Below are positions 1-5,766 of a stretch of DNA of 64,000 nucleotides, one piece after another; the first letter of the stretch is position 1, and each line of letters starts with the position of its first letter. The notes below the pieces were generated by a model. It worked only from the letters and a program-made list of their open reading frames with translations, was not told the origin of the DNA and searched no databases. The DNA is from Chloroflexota bacterium (GTDB lineage: Bacteria; Chloroflexota; Anaerolineae; 4572-78; J111). Position numbers and translations under genes: made by a program. Location: NCBI GenBank assembly GCA_016860845.1, contig BOKF01000041.1, forward strand, positions 1 through 64,000, read 5' to 3'.

Positions 1-158
1 AAACACGGACGTTTGGCCAAAAGCCTTTTTCGCTATGGCTTAGACCATTTGCGGTCCATCGTTTTTGATATTCAACTCAAAATGGATGATTTCCTGTTCT
101 CTCTGAAATTTTTGTCCTGTACATAGATTTTGACCAGTTTATTCAGATTAAAAGGGCC

Positions 159-1043
159 ATGCGCCGCCCACGGACGGTCGAGTGGTATATGAACACGTAT
201 CGGTACTACAAAACAGCCAGCGCCGGCTTGGGGCCGGACTGGCCGCCGACGCCAGCCCACGGGCTGGCTTTTTTTGAGATGTTCAACAAAAACGAGCTGA
301 GTGATTACAGCCGCAGCAATTATTATCGGGGGATCCGCGGCTTCTTTAACTGGCTGGTCGAAACCGGCGCATTGAACCGCAATCCCCTCGATGCCTTGGG
401 CCGGGTCAAAGCGCCGCGCCCGCTGCCCAAATCGCCCGACGAAGAGGAGGTCGCCGAATTGTTGAAAACGGTCAGCGATATGATCCGGGAGGATAAAGAA
501 AACAAGAGCTGGCAGACCGTCCGTGACCTGGCAATGTTCAGTGTGGCCCTCGACACGGGCGCCAGGCTGAATGAACTGGTCAACATGAGCCTGCCCGATC
601 TCAGCCTGAAAAGAAAGCAAATTCAGGTGTTTAGCTGGAAGGATAAAGAGGAGCGAGTGCTGGCCTTGAGCGATGAGACGATAGGCGATTTGACCCCCTG
701 GTTCAAATTGCGGGCCAAACTCAAACCGCCCAAGTCGTTGAAATCTCTGTGGCTCAGCGACTACCAAAATAAAGGACTGCGCCCCTTGACCGGCAACGGC
801 ATTGCCCAACGGCTGCGCTACTGGCTGCAAAAAGCCGATGTACCGCATTTCAGTATGAACCAGATGCGTCATGCCTTTGCCGTGTTCAGCTTGCGCAACG
901 GGGCGGACCTGATAGATATTCGCGACCAGATGGGTCACGCCAACATCAAGACGACCGCCATTTACCTGGAGGTGGTGAACAAGGGCCGGGGCGAGCGTCA
1001 CCAAAAAACCAGCCCTCGCAAAAATTTGCCTTTTGACTCTTGA
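159..1043 (+). CDS. Tyrosine recombinase of a neighbouring, older element
   Basis: Site-specific integrase of the phage/XerD type, 294 aa. Catalytic-region residues visible are Arg136 (DTGARLNEL), Lys163, Arg237, His260 (QMGHANIKT) and the Tyr269 nucleophile (AIYLEV). The His that normally opens the HxxR motif is Asn234 here (NQMRHAF). It is clearly homologous to the integrase at 46332 over its whole length and ends with the same TSPRKNLP tail. That homologue has about 27 more N-terminal residues. Here the frame is open upstream to about position 90 and matches them, but it offers no ATG or GTG, so the 5' end is eroded or uses a rare start. It lies outside attL, immediately upstream of the tRNA fragment, so it belongs to another element in the same site. 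Confidence 0.88.
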   Translation: MRRPRTVEWYMNTYRYYKTASAGLGPDWPPTPAHGLAFFEMFNKNELSDYSRSNYYRGIRGFFNWLVETGALNRNPLDALGRVKAPRPLPKSPDEEEVAELLKTVSDMIREDKENKSWQTVRDLAMFSVALDTGARLNELVNMSLPDLSLKRKQIQVFSWKDKEERVLALSDETIGDLTPWFKLRAKLKPPKSLKSLWLSDYQNKGLRPLTGNGIAQRLRYWLQKADVPHFSMNQMRHAFAVFSLRNGADLIDIRDQMGHANIKTTAIYLEVVNKGRGERHQKTSPRKNLPFDS

Positions 1044-1081
1044 AACTGATTGTGATAGCATGATGACCAACTAAATAAAAA

Positions 1082-1105
1082 GACCGCTGCTTAACCGCAG
1101 CGGTC
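1082..1105. terminator. Hairpin between left integrase and tRNA fragment
   Basis: GACCGCTGC and GCAGCGGTC form a perfect 9-bp stem with a 6-nt loop. The A-rich flank on its left means a U-tract exists only for minus-strand transcription, so it would stop antisense transcripts coming from the right rather than integrase mRNA. A similar hairpin, preceded by AAATAAAAA, sits at the equivalent position upstream of the intact tRNA at 47304. Confidence 0.5.
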
Positions 1106-1117
1106 AGATCAAAAATT

Positions 1118-1155
1118 GCCCCCGTAGCTCAGTGGATAGAGCAACTGCCTTCTAA
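1118..1155 (+). repeat. attL: 5' fragment of tRNA-Arg
   Basis: These 38 bases are identical to the first 38 bases of the intact tRNA at 47336 and stop just after the anticodon loop. The following bases diverge (ATAG against GCAG). In the excised circle this junction would be attP. There ATAGAGCAACT, eleven bases, then AGTTGCTCTAT give a perfect 11-bp inverted repeat around the crossover, as expected for a tyrosine recombinase core site. Confidence 0.92.
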
Positions 1156-1237
1156 ATAGTTGCTCTATGGGGGAAAGGCCGGGCCAGCGCACGTTTTTTG
1201 TTGTCTCGAATCTATTCGGTTGTTAAATTCGCGCCCA

Positions 1238-1277
1238 CGGGCCAGGCTCTCAATCAATGGGTTGGGGGCCTGGCCCG
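1238..1277. repeat. Inverted repeat just inside attL
   Basis: CGGGCCAGGC at 1238-1247 is the reverse complement of GCCTGGCCCG at 1268-1277. GCCGGGCCAGCGC at 1178-1190 is related. The roughly 190 bp from attL to the terminator at 1302 contain no convincing gene, so these may be integrase or excisionase arm sites. That role is inference from position alone. Confidence 0.3.
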
Positions 1278-1301
1278 CGCGCCCGAATAGGCGGACGGAT
1301 T

Positions 1302-1334
1302 TAAATAAAAAAAGTGGGGCAGACGTTGCCCCAC
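1302..1334 (-). terminator. Rho-independent terminator of the RHH gene
   Basis: Read on the minus strand, GTGGGGCAA and TTGCCCCAC arms (reduced by loop bases) are followed by seven T residues, ten bases beyond the stop of the RHH gene at 1344. Confidence 0.8.
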
Positions 1335-1343
1335 GGAATCAAT

Positions 1344-1604
1344 TTAATTTTGAATCAGGACCGGGTCCGGCGTGTTTTGCTGTTCGATCTGCTTGATGTA
1401 AGCGCGAACGGCAATTTCGACAAAATTGGAATCGACCGACAGGTTCGACTTTTCAAGCCATTCGGTATAAACGCCCACGGCCCTGGCGACGAACTTTGAC
1501 TTTGTATCTCCGGCGCGCTCCACCTGGACGTTCACCCGACTATCGAGGCCGGCCGGGAGTCGGGTCATGACCGGCACGGACTTTTCCGAGGTTTGGGTGG
1601 CCAT
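1344..1604 (-). CDS. Ribbon-helix-helix (CopG/Arc-like) regulator
   Basis: Small 86-aa protein. Residues 9-50 have the RHH pattern: a strand (VPVMTRLP), then two helices around SKFVARAVGVYTEWLE. A second, weaker repeat of the pattern follows (SVDSNFVEIAVRAYIKQIE). Such proteins bind palindromic operators as dimers. It is divergent from the XRE gene at 1675 and its start has a strong site (AAGGAGGTGATTT-ATG). Its own promoter on the minus strand is excellent (TTGACA at 1674-1669, 17 bp, TATACT at 1651-1646). The ATTACA-TC-TGTAAT operator lies between that promoter and its start codon, which fits autorepression. It is a likely lysogeny or early-gene repressor by position. Confidence 0.7.
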   Translation of the reverse strand: MATQTSEKSVPVMTRLPAGLDSRVNVQVERAGDTKSKFVARAVGVYTEWLEKSNLSVDSNFVEIAVRAYIKQIEQQNTPDPVLIQN

Positions 1605-1621
1605 AAATCACCTCCTTGCCT

Positions 1622-1674
1622 ATTACATCTGTAATGGACAAGCCTAGTATATCATTAATAAAAGGTGGTGTCAA
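1622..1674. promoter_or_regulatory. Divergent promoter and operator region
   Basis: Operator ATTACA-TC-TGTAAT at 1622-1635 is a perfect inverted repeat. The minus-strand promoter for the RHH gene is TTGACA (1669-1674) and TATACT (1646-1651) with a 17-bp spacer, so the operator falls just after the expected start of transcription. The same operator recurs at 2469-2482. Confidence 0.7.
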
Positions 1675-1938
1675 GTGGAAAATTCAGAGAAATTTAAAAA
1701 CTGGCTGACAGAGGAGTTAAGAAAACGGAATTGGTCTTATGGAGAGTTGGCCCGGCGGGCCGGAAGGAATGCCTCTCAGCCTCTGATCAGCCTGACCCTG
1801 GCCGGCGAGCGGTCTGTCACCTGGAATTTCTGCCTGGCCATCGCCGGGCCGCTGGGCTACCAGCCCGAAGAGGTCTTCAGGATCGCCGGGCTGCTGCCGA
1901 ACGGGAGCAACGGAAATGAGGCCAAAGGGGGAGAATAG
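1675..1938 (+). CDS. XRE/Cro-CI type helix-turn-helix regulator
   Basis: 87 aa, GTG start after AAAGGTGGT. Residues 15-55 show the phage repressor HTH pattern: NWSYGELARRAGRNASQPLISLTLAGERSVTWNF, with the recognition-helix position near ASQPLISL. It is divergent from the RHH repressor at 1344 and upstream of a 138-aa unknown, only 3 bases away. This is the classical place for Cro/CI proteins in temperate phages. It has no peptidase tail, so it is not self-cleaving like CI. Its operator could equally be the ATTACA palindrome shared with its neighbour. Confidence 0.78.
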   Translation: MENSEKFKNWLTEELRKRNWSYGELARRAGRNASQPLISLTLAGERSVTWNFCLAIAGPLGYQPEEVFRIAGLLPNGSNGNEAKGGE

Positions 1939-1941
1939 TCT

Positions 1942-2358
1942 ATGCCATTAGGAAATAGCGCAGACAAAGAATGGACCGGCTGGCTGGTAGACAACCTGGG
2001 GAGCCGGGAGCAGGAATTCCAGCAGGCCCTTATGACCGCCCTGGAGGCCCGCAAAATCCCCAAAAGTAAAATCACCGCCGGCACGGTCAACATGTGGTGG
2101 CGCAAAGACAGCCGCTGCATTGACGTAGTGAGTGACCTGGACGGCAATATTATGGCCACGATCCACATCCAGGAGTACGGCTCCGGCTTGATGATTGGCC
2201 GGGCGGTTGATCCCCCAGCCCAGTGGAACTATTACAAGCGCATGGCTGCCGGCGCGTTCACCGAAACCATAGACCGCTGTATCCGGGAAACAATCCTGAG
2301 TATGGCTGCCGAGGAGGAGGTCCGCACCGTAACCGACAGCCGGCGAGTTATGAAATAG
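1942..2358 (+). CDS. Unknown protein following the XRE regulator
   Basis: 138 aa, not recognised. A mixed alpha/beta protein with a central strand-rich part (GTVNMWWRKDSRCIDVVSDLDGNIMATIHIQEY) and a helical C-terminus (AAGAFTETIDRCIRETILSMAAEEE). Three bases separate it from the XRE gene, so they form one transcript, closed by the terminator at 2375. The context suggests a role in the control region, for example an anti-repressor or partner of the regulator, but nothing in its sequence proves it. Confidence 0.65.
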   Translation: MPLGNSADKEWTGWLVDNLGSREQEFQQALMTALEARKIPKSKITAGTVNMWWRKDSRCIDVVSDLDGNIMATIHIQEYGSGLMIGRAVDPPAQWNYYKRMAAGAFTETIDRCIRETILSMAAEEEVRTVTDSRRVMK

Positions 2359-2374
2359 CCGCAACCAAGCCCCC

Positions 2375-2409
2375 AGGGCCGCTTTTCACATGAAAAGCGG
2401 CCCTTTTTT
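2375..2409 (+). terminator. Strong rho-independent terminator
   Basis: AGGGCCGCTTTTC pairs with GAAAAGCGGCCCT around a short loop and is followed by six T residues, 16 bases after the stop at 2358. It isolates the regulator operon from the promoter at 2448. Confidence 0.93.
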
Positions 2410-2447
2410 ATTTCCCCCACGAGTTTTGACATTATGGCAACTGCCTC

Positions 2448-2501
2448 TTGACAAAAAATCAAATACCCATTACAATTGTAATTAGCCATTACAAATGCAA
2501 T
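2448..2501 (+). promoter_or_regulatory. Operator-controlled early promoter
   Basis: TTGACA at 2448-2453, a 17-bp spacer and TACAAT at 2471-2476 make a near-consensus promoter. The operator ATTACA-AT-TGTAAT at 2469-2482 covers the -10 box. A second near-match, ATTACA-AA-TGCAAT at 2488-2501, lies 19 bp (about two helical turns) downstream. The arrangement predicts direct repression of the early operon by the RHH or XRE protein. Confidence 0.8.
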
Positions 2502-2532
2502 GACAAGCCAACCCAAGAAAGGATTATCAAAA

Positions 2533-2706
2533 ATGCAAGTCAGACAATGCCCACAGTGCCAAAACTAAAATGTAGTCAGTACCAAGGAGCGCGTCGAAGG
2601 TCAGCCGATCTGCAAGTGTCAAGATTGTGGCCGCACCGCCATAATCGCCGACTTTGACCTGGCCGATTTTCGACAGCCAGCTATCACCATCAAGAGCAAG
2701 CGATAA
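2533..2706 (+). pseudogene. Zinc-ribbon gene interrupted by an in-frame TAA
   Basis: Starting at ATG 2533 (AAAGGA site upstream) the frame reads MQVRQCPQCQN, then TAA at 2566-2568. It continues open as NVVSTKERVEGQPICKC, QDCGRTAIIADFDLADF and on to a stop at 2704. The two halves together form a four-cysteine zinc ribbon (CPQC and CKCQDC). A CAA (Gln) to TAA change would explain it. It is the first gene behind the operator-controlled promoter and is followed by its own terminator at 2706. Alternatives are readthrough or a very short peptide. The downstream part has no good independent start, so loss of function or recoding is likely. Confidence 0.55.
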
Positions 2707-2744
2707 GCCACCCCCTCCTGCGGGAGACGTGGCTTTTTATTTTT
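2706..2744 (+). terminator. Terminator after the zinc-ribbon locus
   Basis: AGCCAC pairs with GTGGCT with an inner CTCCTGCGGGAG hairpin, followed by a long T-rich run. It overlaps the last codon of the interrupted gene. Confidence 0.8.
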
Positions 2745-2787
2745 CCCCACGACAGCGGCATCGTCGAAGCCGATGCAAAGGAGTAAT

Positions 2788-3075
2788 GTGGAAAAGGAGT
2801 ATGTGATCGTCCGCACCTACAGCGCCGGGGTTTTTGCCGGCGAACTCGAATCCCGCGAGGGGAAAGAGGTCACTTTGACCAACGCCCGGCGCATCTGGTA
2901 TTGGGCCGGAGCGGCCTCGCTCAGCGAATTGGCCCAGCGTGGCACATCAAAACCGAAACAATGCAAATTCCCGGTGGCCGTTGAAAAGGTGATCTTGACC
3001 GAAGCTATCGAGATTCTATCTGTCACCCCGCAGGCCCGTGAGAGCATAGCAGGAGTGCCGGTATGGACAGAGTAG
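2788..3075 (+). CDS. DUF6948-like phage protein
   Basis: 95 aa. GTG 2788 is preferred because AAAGGAG lies four bases before it; the in-frame ATG at 2773 would contain that site. The sequence has the look I associate with the DUF6948 family of small phage proteins: an N-terminal YVIVRTYSAGVFAGELE segment, then ARRIWYWAGAASLSELAQRG and a C-terminal EAIEILSVTPQARESIAGVPVW. No biochemical function is known to me. Its last 13 bases overlap the start of the Gly-rich ORF at 3063, so the two are translationally coupled. Family assignment is from memory of the motif pattern. Confidence 0.65.
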   Translation: MEKEYVIVRTYSAGVFAGELESREGKEVTLTNARRIWYWAGAASLSELAQRGTSKPKQCKFPVAVEKVILTEAIEILSVTPQARESIAGVPVWTE

Positions 3076-3365
3076 ACGACGGCTCCGGCTACGGCGACGG
3101 CGACGGCTCCGGCTCCGGCTCCGGCTCCGGCTACGGCTCCGGCTACGGCTACGGCGACGGCTACGGCGACGGCGACGGCTCCGGCGACGGCGACGGCTCC
3201 GGCTACGGCGACGGCTACGGCGACGGCGACGGCTCCGGCGACGGCTCCGGCTACGGCTCCGGCGACGGCGACGGCTCCGGCTACGGCTACGGCGACGGCG
3301 ACGGCTCCGGCTCCGGCTACGGCTACGGCTCCGGCGACGGCTACGGCTACGGCCAGGTTGCTTAA
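3063..3365 (+). CDS. Gly-Ser/Tyr/Asp dipeptide-repeat protein
   Basis: 100 aa, of which about 90 are strict Gly-X dipeptides with X only Ser (TCC), Tyr (TAC) or Asp (GAC). At DNA level it is a 6-bp repeat, GGC followed by TCC, TAC or GAC, from about 3078 to 3352. The ATG has a good site (GCAGGAG, seven bases). The ORF overlaps the DUF6948-like gene, and ends with GQVA. The chain should be disordered, acidic and sticky, a style seen in phase-separating or adhesive peptides. Because the repeat keeps one frame and ends in a normal stop, coding is more likely than a bare microsatellite. Function is unknown. Confidence 0.6.
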   Translation: MDRVDDGSGYGDGDGSGSGSGSGYGSGYGYGDGYGDGDGSGDGDGSGYGDGYGDGDGSGDGSGYGSGDGDGSGYGYGDGDGSGSGYGYGSGDGYGYGQVA

Positions 3366-3392
3366 ACCTCTCATAGAAAACAGGAGACCCCC

Positions 3393-3647
3393 ATGCCAAT
3401 CTTCAAAGAAATCAAAATTGAATACGGACTAACCTTCAGCTACGGCAAGACCTACGTCAAGCCGACGGTCGGCTTCACGGTCGAGCTGGCCGAGGGCGAT
3501 AATGCCGACGAGGTTATCGCGGCCACCCAGGCCACCGCCCGCCGGCTGGTCCACGAGGAAATTGACCGCGCCCTGGTCCTGGACGGCCAGGAGCCGCGCT
3601 TTGGTACGAGTACGAAGGCCGACCCATCAGATACCGTGGCGTTTTAA
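3393..3647 (+). CDS. Small conserved-looking phage protein
   Basis: 84 aa with a clear site (ACAGGAG) seven bases upstream. Residues 1-35 are strand-rich (KIEYGLTFSYGKTYVKPTVGFTVELAEGD), followed by a helix rich in Ala, Arg and acidic residues (ADEVIAATQATARRLVHEEIDRAL). I recall similar small proteins in phage early regions, with the pattern of one beta layer plus a long helix, but I know no function. It is followed by a strong hairpin at 3655. Confidence 0.65.
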   Translation: MPIFKEIKIEYGLTFSYGKTYVKPTVGFTVELAEGDNADEVIAATQATARRLVHEEIDRALVLDGQEPRFGTSTKADPSDTVAF

Positions 3648-3654
3648 AAACAAA

Positions 3655-3687
3655 GGCCCTGGCAGCGTTTGCGGCGCTGCCAGGGCC
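3655..3687 (+). terminator. Long perfect hairpin without U-tract
   Basis: GGCCCTGGCAGC at 3655-3666 pairs perfectly with GCTGCCAGGGCC at 3676-3687. No T-run follows, so it may slow polymerase or protect the 3' end of the upstream message rather than terminate efficiently. Confidence 0.5.
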
Positions 3688-3715
3688 ATACTCCCGGAAA
3701 GGAGCAGTGTCAAGT

Positions 3716-3934
3716 ATGTTAAGTTTAGCTCAAATCCTTAGAAAAATCAAGACCGCCCTTGGCAAAAATCAAGACCGCCCGCTCCGGCCCGTCGCGGCCC
3801 CGGTCAAAAACACGCCCTGGCGCGGCAAGGCCGCAAGGCCCCAGGACAGCACCCGCTCGATCCTGTGGACCGTGGGTAGCCATACCCGTGTTTTGTTGTA
3901 TCCTGAGCCTGTCGAAGGGCAGGTGGCCCTATGA
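3716..3934 (+). CDS. Small basic protein carrying a dispersed-repeat peptide
   Basis: 72 aa from ATG 3716; an in-frame GTG at 3707 sits too close to the AAAGGAG site. The N-terminus (LAQILRKIKTALGKNQD) is a basic helix. The C-terminus ends YPEPVEGQVAL, where PEPVEG is the translation of a dispersed 19-bp repeat at 3901. Its stop overlaps the next ATG (ATGA), which supports real, coupled translation. The function is not recognised. Confidence 0.5.
   Translation: MLSLAQILRKIKTALGKNQDRPLRPVAAPVKNTPWRGKAARPQDSTRSILWTVGSHTRVLLYPEPVEGQVAL
3901..3919 (+). repeat. REP-like dispersed repeat, copy 1
   Basis: TCCTGAGCCTGTCGAAGGG. Related copies lie at 5002 (inverted), 14847 and 21291. This motif is common in many bacterial genomes as a dispersed extragenic-type unit; here it lies inside a reading frame and adds codons to its end. 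Confidence 0.7.
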
Positions 3935-4410
3935 AATCACAAGTCGTTCTTATCAATACCCTGGCCGATTTTATGGCCGAAGTTCCCTTCCCCGGCCCGG
4001 TCCGTCTGAATCTGACCAAGCGGCGCGACGCGCGCACGTTTGGCAGCGGCAGAATAAAGCACCAGATCCCCACGCTCCATGTCCAGCTTGATTTGCAGGG
4101 CGTGAACGAGCGCGGCGAGATCGTCTGGCTGCACGAATCCCATGAACTACAAAAGACGCCCGGCGGCGGCGAATTCTGGGGGCCGACCGACAAGAGCCTC
4201 TACGGGCAAATGCCCCGCCTTCAGGAGATCGTCAAGGCCCACCTGGAAAGCCGGGGCTACCAGGTGCGCGGCGGCCAGTACGGGCTGCCCAAGACGGTGC
4301 AGCCGGTGCGCGGCGTGTTTGAGTGCGCTCGCTGGGAGAAGATCGGCGAGCGCGAACTGCGAGTGTCGGCGGAGGTGGCCCTTCGTGAGTCTCAGGACGC
4401 AGCCCCATGA
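3931..4410 (+). CDS. Unknown early phage protein
   Basis: 159 aa, not recognised. Start ATG 3931 overlaps the preceding stop and its own stop overlaps the ATG at 4407, so it sits in a coupled run. Residues 45-75 are strand-like (IPTLHVQLDLQGVNERGEIVWLHESHEL); the rest mixes basic and aromatic residues. There is no signal peptide or membrane segment. It is probably a soluble protein of the early operon. Confidence 0.65.
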   Translation: MKSQVVLINTLADFMAEVPFPGPVRLNLTKRRDARTFGSGRIKHQIPTLHVQLDLQGVNERGEIVWLHESHELQKTPGGGEFWGPTDKSLYGQMPRLQEIVKAHLESRGYQVRGGQYGLPKTVQPVRGVFECARWEKIGERELRVSAEVALRESQDAAP

Positions 4411-4700
4411 CCCGCGCCGAAGCCCTGGCCCTGGGCCGGTCCAAAGGCGGCCAGGCGGCGGCCCAGAAATACGCGCCAACCGCCCCCTGCCCCCGCTGCG
4501 GTAAGGTCTACCCATTCCTGACGCCCTGGCTGGCCTGGCTGGGCCACCTGGGCCTGCACGGCCTGGCCGACCGGTATTTTGGCGGCGACATCCGGGCCGC
4601 CCAGCGCCGGCTCGGAGAAAACGGCCGGGCCAGGCAGGAGCAAGACGCGAGCTGGCAGAACGGGGCCAGCCCCACCTATCGGCCCGTGACCGAAGCGTAA
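4407..4700 (+). CDS. Small zinc-finger-like protein
   Basis: 97 aa with CPRCGK at residues 29-34 and His residues in HLGLHGLADRYF about 20 residues later, a plausible CCHH zinc site. The N-terminus (RAEALALGRSKGGQAAAQKY) is the kind of basic helix seen in small nucleic-acid-binding phage proteins. It overlaps the preceding gene by four bases (ATGA). One of at least six small genes with zinc-type motifs between 4.4 and 7.1 kb. Confidence 0.6.
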   Translation: MTRAEALALGRSKGGQAAAQKYAPTAPCPRCGKVYPFLTPWLAWLGHLGLHGLADRYFGGDIRAAQRRLGENGRARQEQDASWQNGASPTYRPVTEA

Positions 4701-4708
4701 GTAACCAA

Positions 4709-4756
4709 CCCGGCCCCACCGGGACAAACAACTCAGGTATTTTATGACAGGAGGTA
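4709..4756 (+). promoter_or_regulatory. Repeated 5' leader, copy 1
   Basis: CCCGGCCCCACCGGG plus ACAA at 4709-4727, then TTTTATGACAGGAGG before ATG 4759. Nearly the same hairpin plus TTTTATTGCACAGGAGG occurs at 5868-5921 before ATG 5924. A related hairpin and CAGGAGG precede the ParB-like gene at 8433. These look like duplicated translation-control leaders. Confidence 0.5.
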
Positions 4757-4758
4757 AA

Positions 4759-5085
4759 ATGCGAACCAAAAACCCCATTCAAAAACTTATCGAGGATTTT
4801 GATGCCGAACGGCTGCACGCCCGCCGGCTCTCGGACGGCATGCTGATCGAGGACCTGGGCAACCTGGTCGCGGCCATTTTGGCCGACGACTGCGTCATCG
4901 GCCCGCGCTCGAAGTTTGAGCAGGCCCGGGCCGAGTTCCTGGCCGCGCGCGAGCAGTTCGCCGGCCAGGTCGAGGCAGCCGCAAACGGCACGCCGGCCCG
5001 GCCCTTCGACACGGCTCAGGACAGGCCCTTTAGCCGCATCCTTATCCCTTCCGCGGAGGACCCTCGTGGAAACCCGTCTTTGTAA
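4759..5085 (+). CDS. Unknown small phage protein with repeat-derived tail
   Basis: 108 aa from ATG 4759, chosen because AGGAGG lies five bases upstream; an ATG at 4744 would contain that site. Mostly helical (NPIQKLIEDFDAERLHARRLSDGMLIEDLGNLVAAILADD), with a second helix around residues 55-75. The last 25 residues include PFDTAQDRP, the reading of a REP-like repeat at 5002-5021, so the original C-terminus was probably different. It overlaps the GTG of the next gene by 20 bases. Function unknown. Confidence 0.6.
   Translation: MRTKNPIQKLIEDFDAERLHARRLSDGMLIEDLGNLVAAILADDCVIGPRSKFEQARAEFLAAREQFAGQVEAAANGTPARPFDTAQDRPFSRILIPSAEDPRGNPSL
5002..5021 (-). repeat. REP-like dispersed repeat, copy 2
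   Basis: Reverse complement reads TCCTGAGCCGTGTCGAAGGG, one base longer in the middle than copy 1. It lies inside the 3' part of the gene at 4759. Confidence 0.65.
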
Positions 5086-5299
5086 GCGCGGCCACAAAAT
5101 GACCCGCGTGGGCCGGGGCGACAAGAAGCGCTGGGTCTGCAACAAATGCCGATCCGCGTCGCGGCGGGCGAACGCGAGCGGCAGCCGGCGCGGGCGGCGG
5201 TTGAGCTACGATGTAAGCTGGTCGGCGGCGGCCAGCGTGCCCGCGGTCAATGCGTCCTATTACGACCGGCCGGCGGCTGAAGAGGAGGAAACCCGGTGA
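5066..5299 (+). CDS. Small zinc-ribbon protein
   Basis: 77 aa from GTG 5066 (GGAGGA five bases before). Residues 4-31 read RLCKRGHKMTRVG then RWVCNKCRSASRR: Cys-x3-His followed by CxxC, a compact zinc finger like the HNH-associated fingers of phage nucleases but without the HNH catalytic part. A basic Arg/Ser stretch follows. The stop overlaps the next GTG (GTGA). Likely nucleic-acid binding. Confidence 0.6.
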   Translation: METRLCKRGHKMTRVGRGDKKRWVCNKCRSASRRANASGSRRGRRLSYDVSWSAAASVPAVNASYYDRPAAEEEETR

Positions 5300-5475
5300 A
5301 CGCATCTTCGCTCCTGGCCGATTTGCCCCTCACCCCGGCCGCGTCGCTGCCCCAATTTGACCTAGTCATTGCCAGTAAGAAAGCCTACGGTATTTCCAGC
5401 CAGGCCGAAGCGCCCATTTTATGGTGGAAGGTGGCCGGGCAGGAGAAGGAGTACCCGCCCAAGCCGTGCAGCTGA
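5296..5475 (+). CDS. Small unknown protein
   Basis: 59 aa from GTG 5296, overlapping the previous stop (GTGA) with AGGAGG nine bases upstream. Sequence includes PQFDLVIASKKAYGISSQAEAPILWWKV and ends KPCS. Too short for a confident fold. Coupled position in a run of overlapping genes and a strong ribosome site are the evidence for coding. Confidence 0.5.
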   Translation: MNASSLLADLPLTPAASLPQFDLVIASKKAYGISSQAEAPILWWKVAGQEKEYPPKPCS

Positions 5476-5576
5476 CCCACCCGGCCATCCAGAAGCGGCT
5501 GCTCGACTACGACCTGGCCGGGACCGAGGCCCGGCAGGGAATGGTTATCCGGCGTTACCGGCGGAAGGCAGGCTGA
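5466..5576 (+). CDS. Possible 36-residue peptide
   Basis: GTG 5466 to TGA 5576, overlapping the preceding stop by ten bases and ending one base before the next ATG. The peptide is basic and helical (AIQKRLLDYDLAGTEARQGM, then VIRRYRRKAG). It fills an otherwise empty 100 bases between two coupled genes. Evidence is positional only. Confidence 0.35.
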   Translation: MQLTHPAIQKRLLDYDLAGTEARQGMVIRRYRRKAG

Positions 5577-5577
5577 G

Positions 5578-5766
5578 ATGGAGATCAGGCTGATCGGGAC
5601 ATTTGAACAGGTAGAAACGGTGACGCGAGAACTGCGGCGGCAGTTCGTGGTCATAACGGAGCGAGACAGGCCGGCCCGGAACGACGATCTGAGACGGTAC
5701 TTGATTCTTGACCTGGCTCCGGCCCCGGCCCAACCCCGGCAAGAGAAAGAGGCAGATCAACAATGA
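5578..5766 (+). CDS. Small unknown protein
   Basis: 62 aa. N-terminal half alternates strand and helix (MEIRLIGTFEQVETVTRELRR, then QFVVITERD), a ferredoxin-like half pattern seen in many small phage proteins. Its stop overlaps the next ATG (ATGA). No function can be assigned. Confidence 0.55.
   Translation: MEIRLIGTFEQVETVTRELRRQFVVITERDRPARNDDLRRYLILDLAPAPAQPRQEKEADQQ

Noticed and set aside
72..1070. Long minus-strand frame across the left integrase
   Set aside because: Antisense shadow of a clear integrase; no ribosome site and no recognisable domain.
1160..1499. Short plus-strand frames after attL
   Set aside because: No ribosome sites; they run into the minus-strand RHH gene and its terminator.
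2566..2568. Recoded stop (pyrrolysine or selenocysteine)
   Set aside because: The codon is TAA, used for neither, and no recoding structure is evident; a nonsense change is simpler, with readthrough left open.
3078..3352. Diversity-generating retroelement variable region
   Set aside because: Variation among TCC, TAC and GAC codons looked suggestive, but no reverse transcriptase or template repeat is present and the change pattern is that of a simple repeat.
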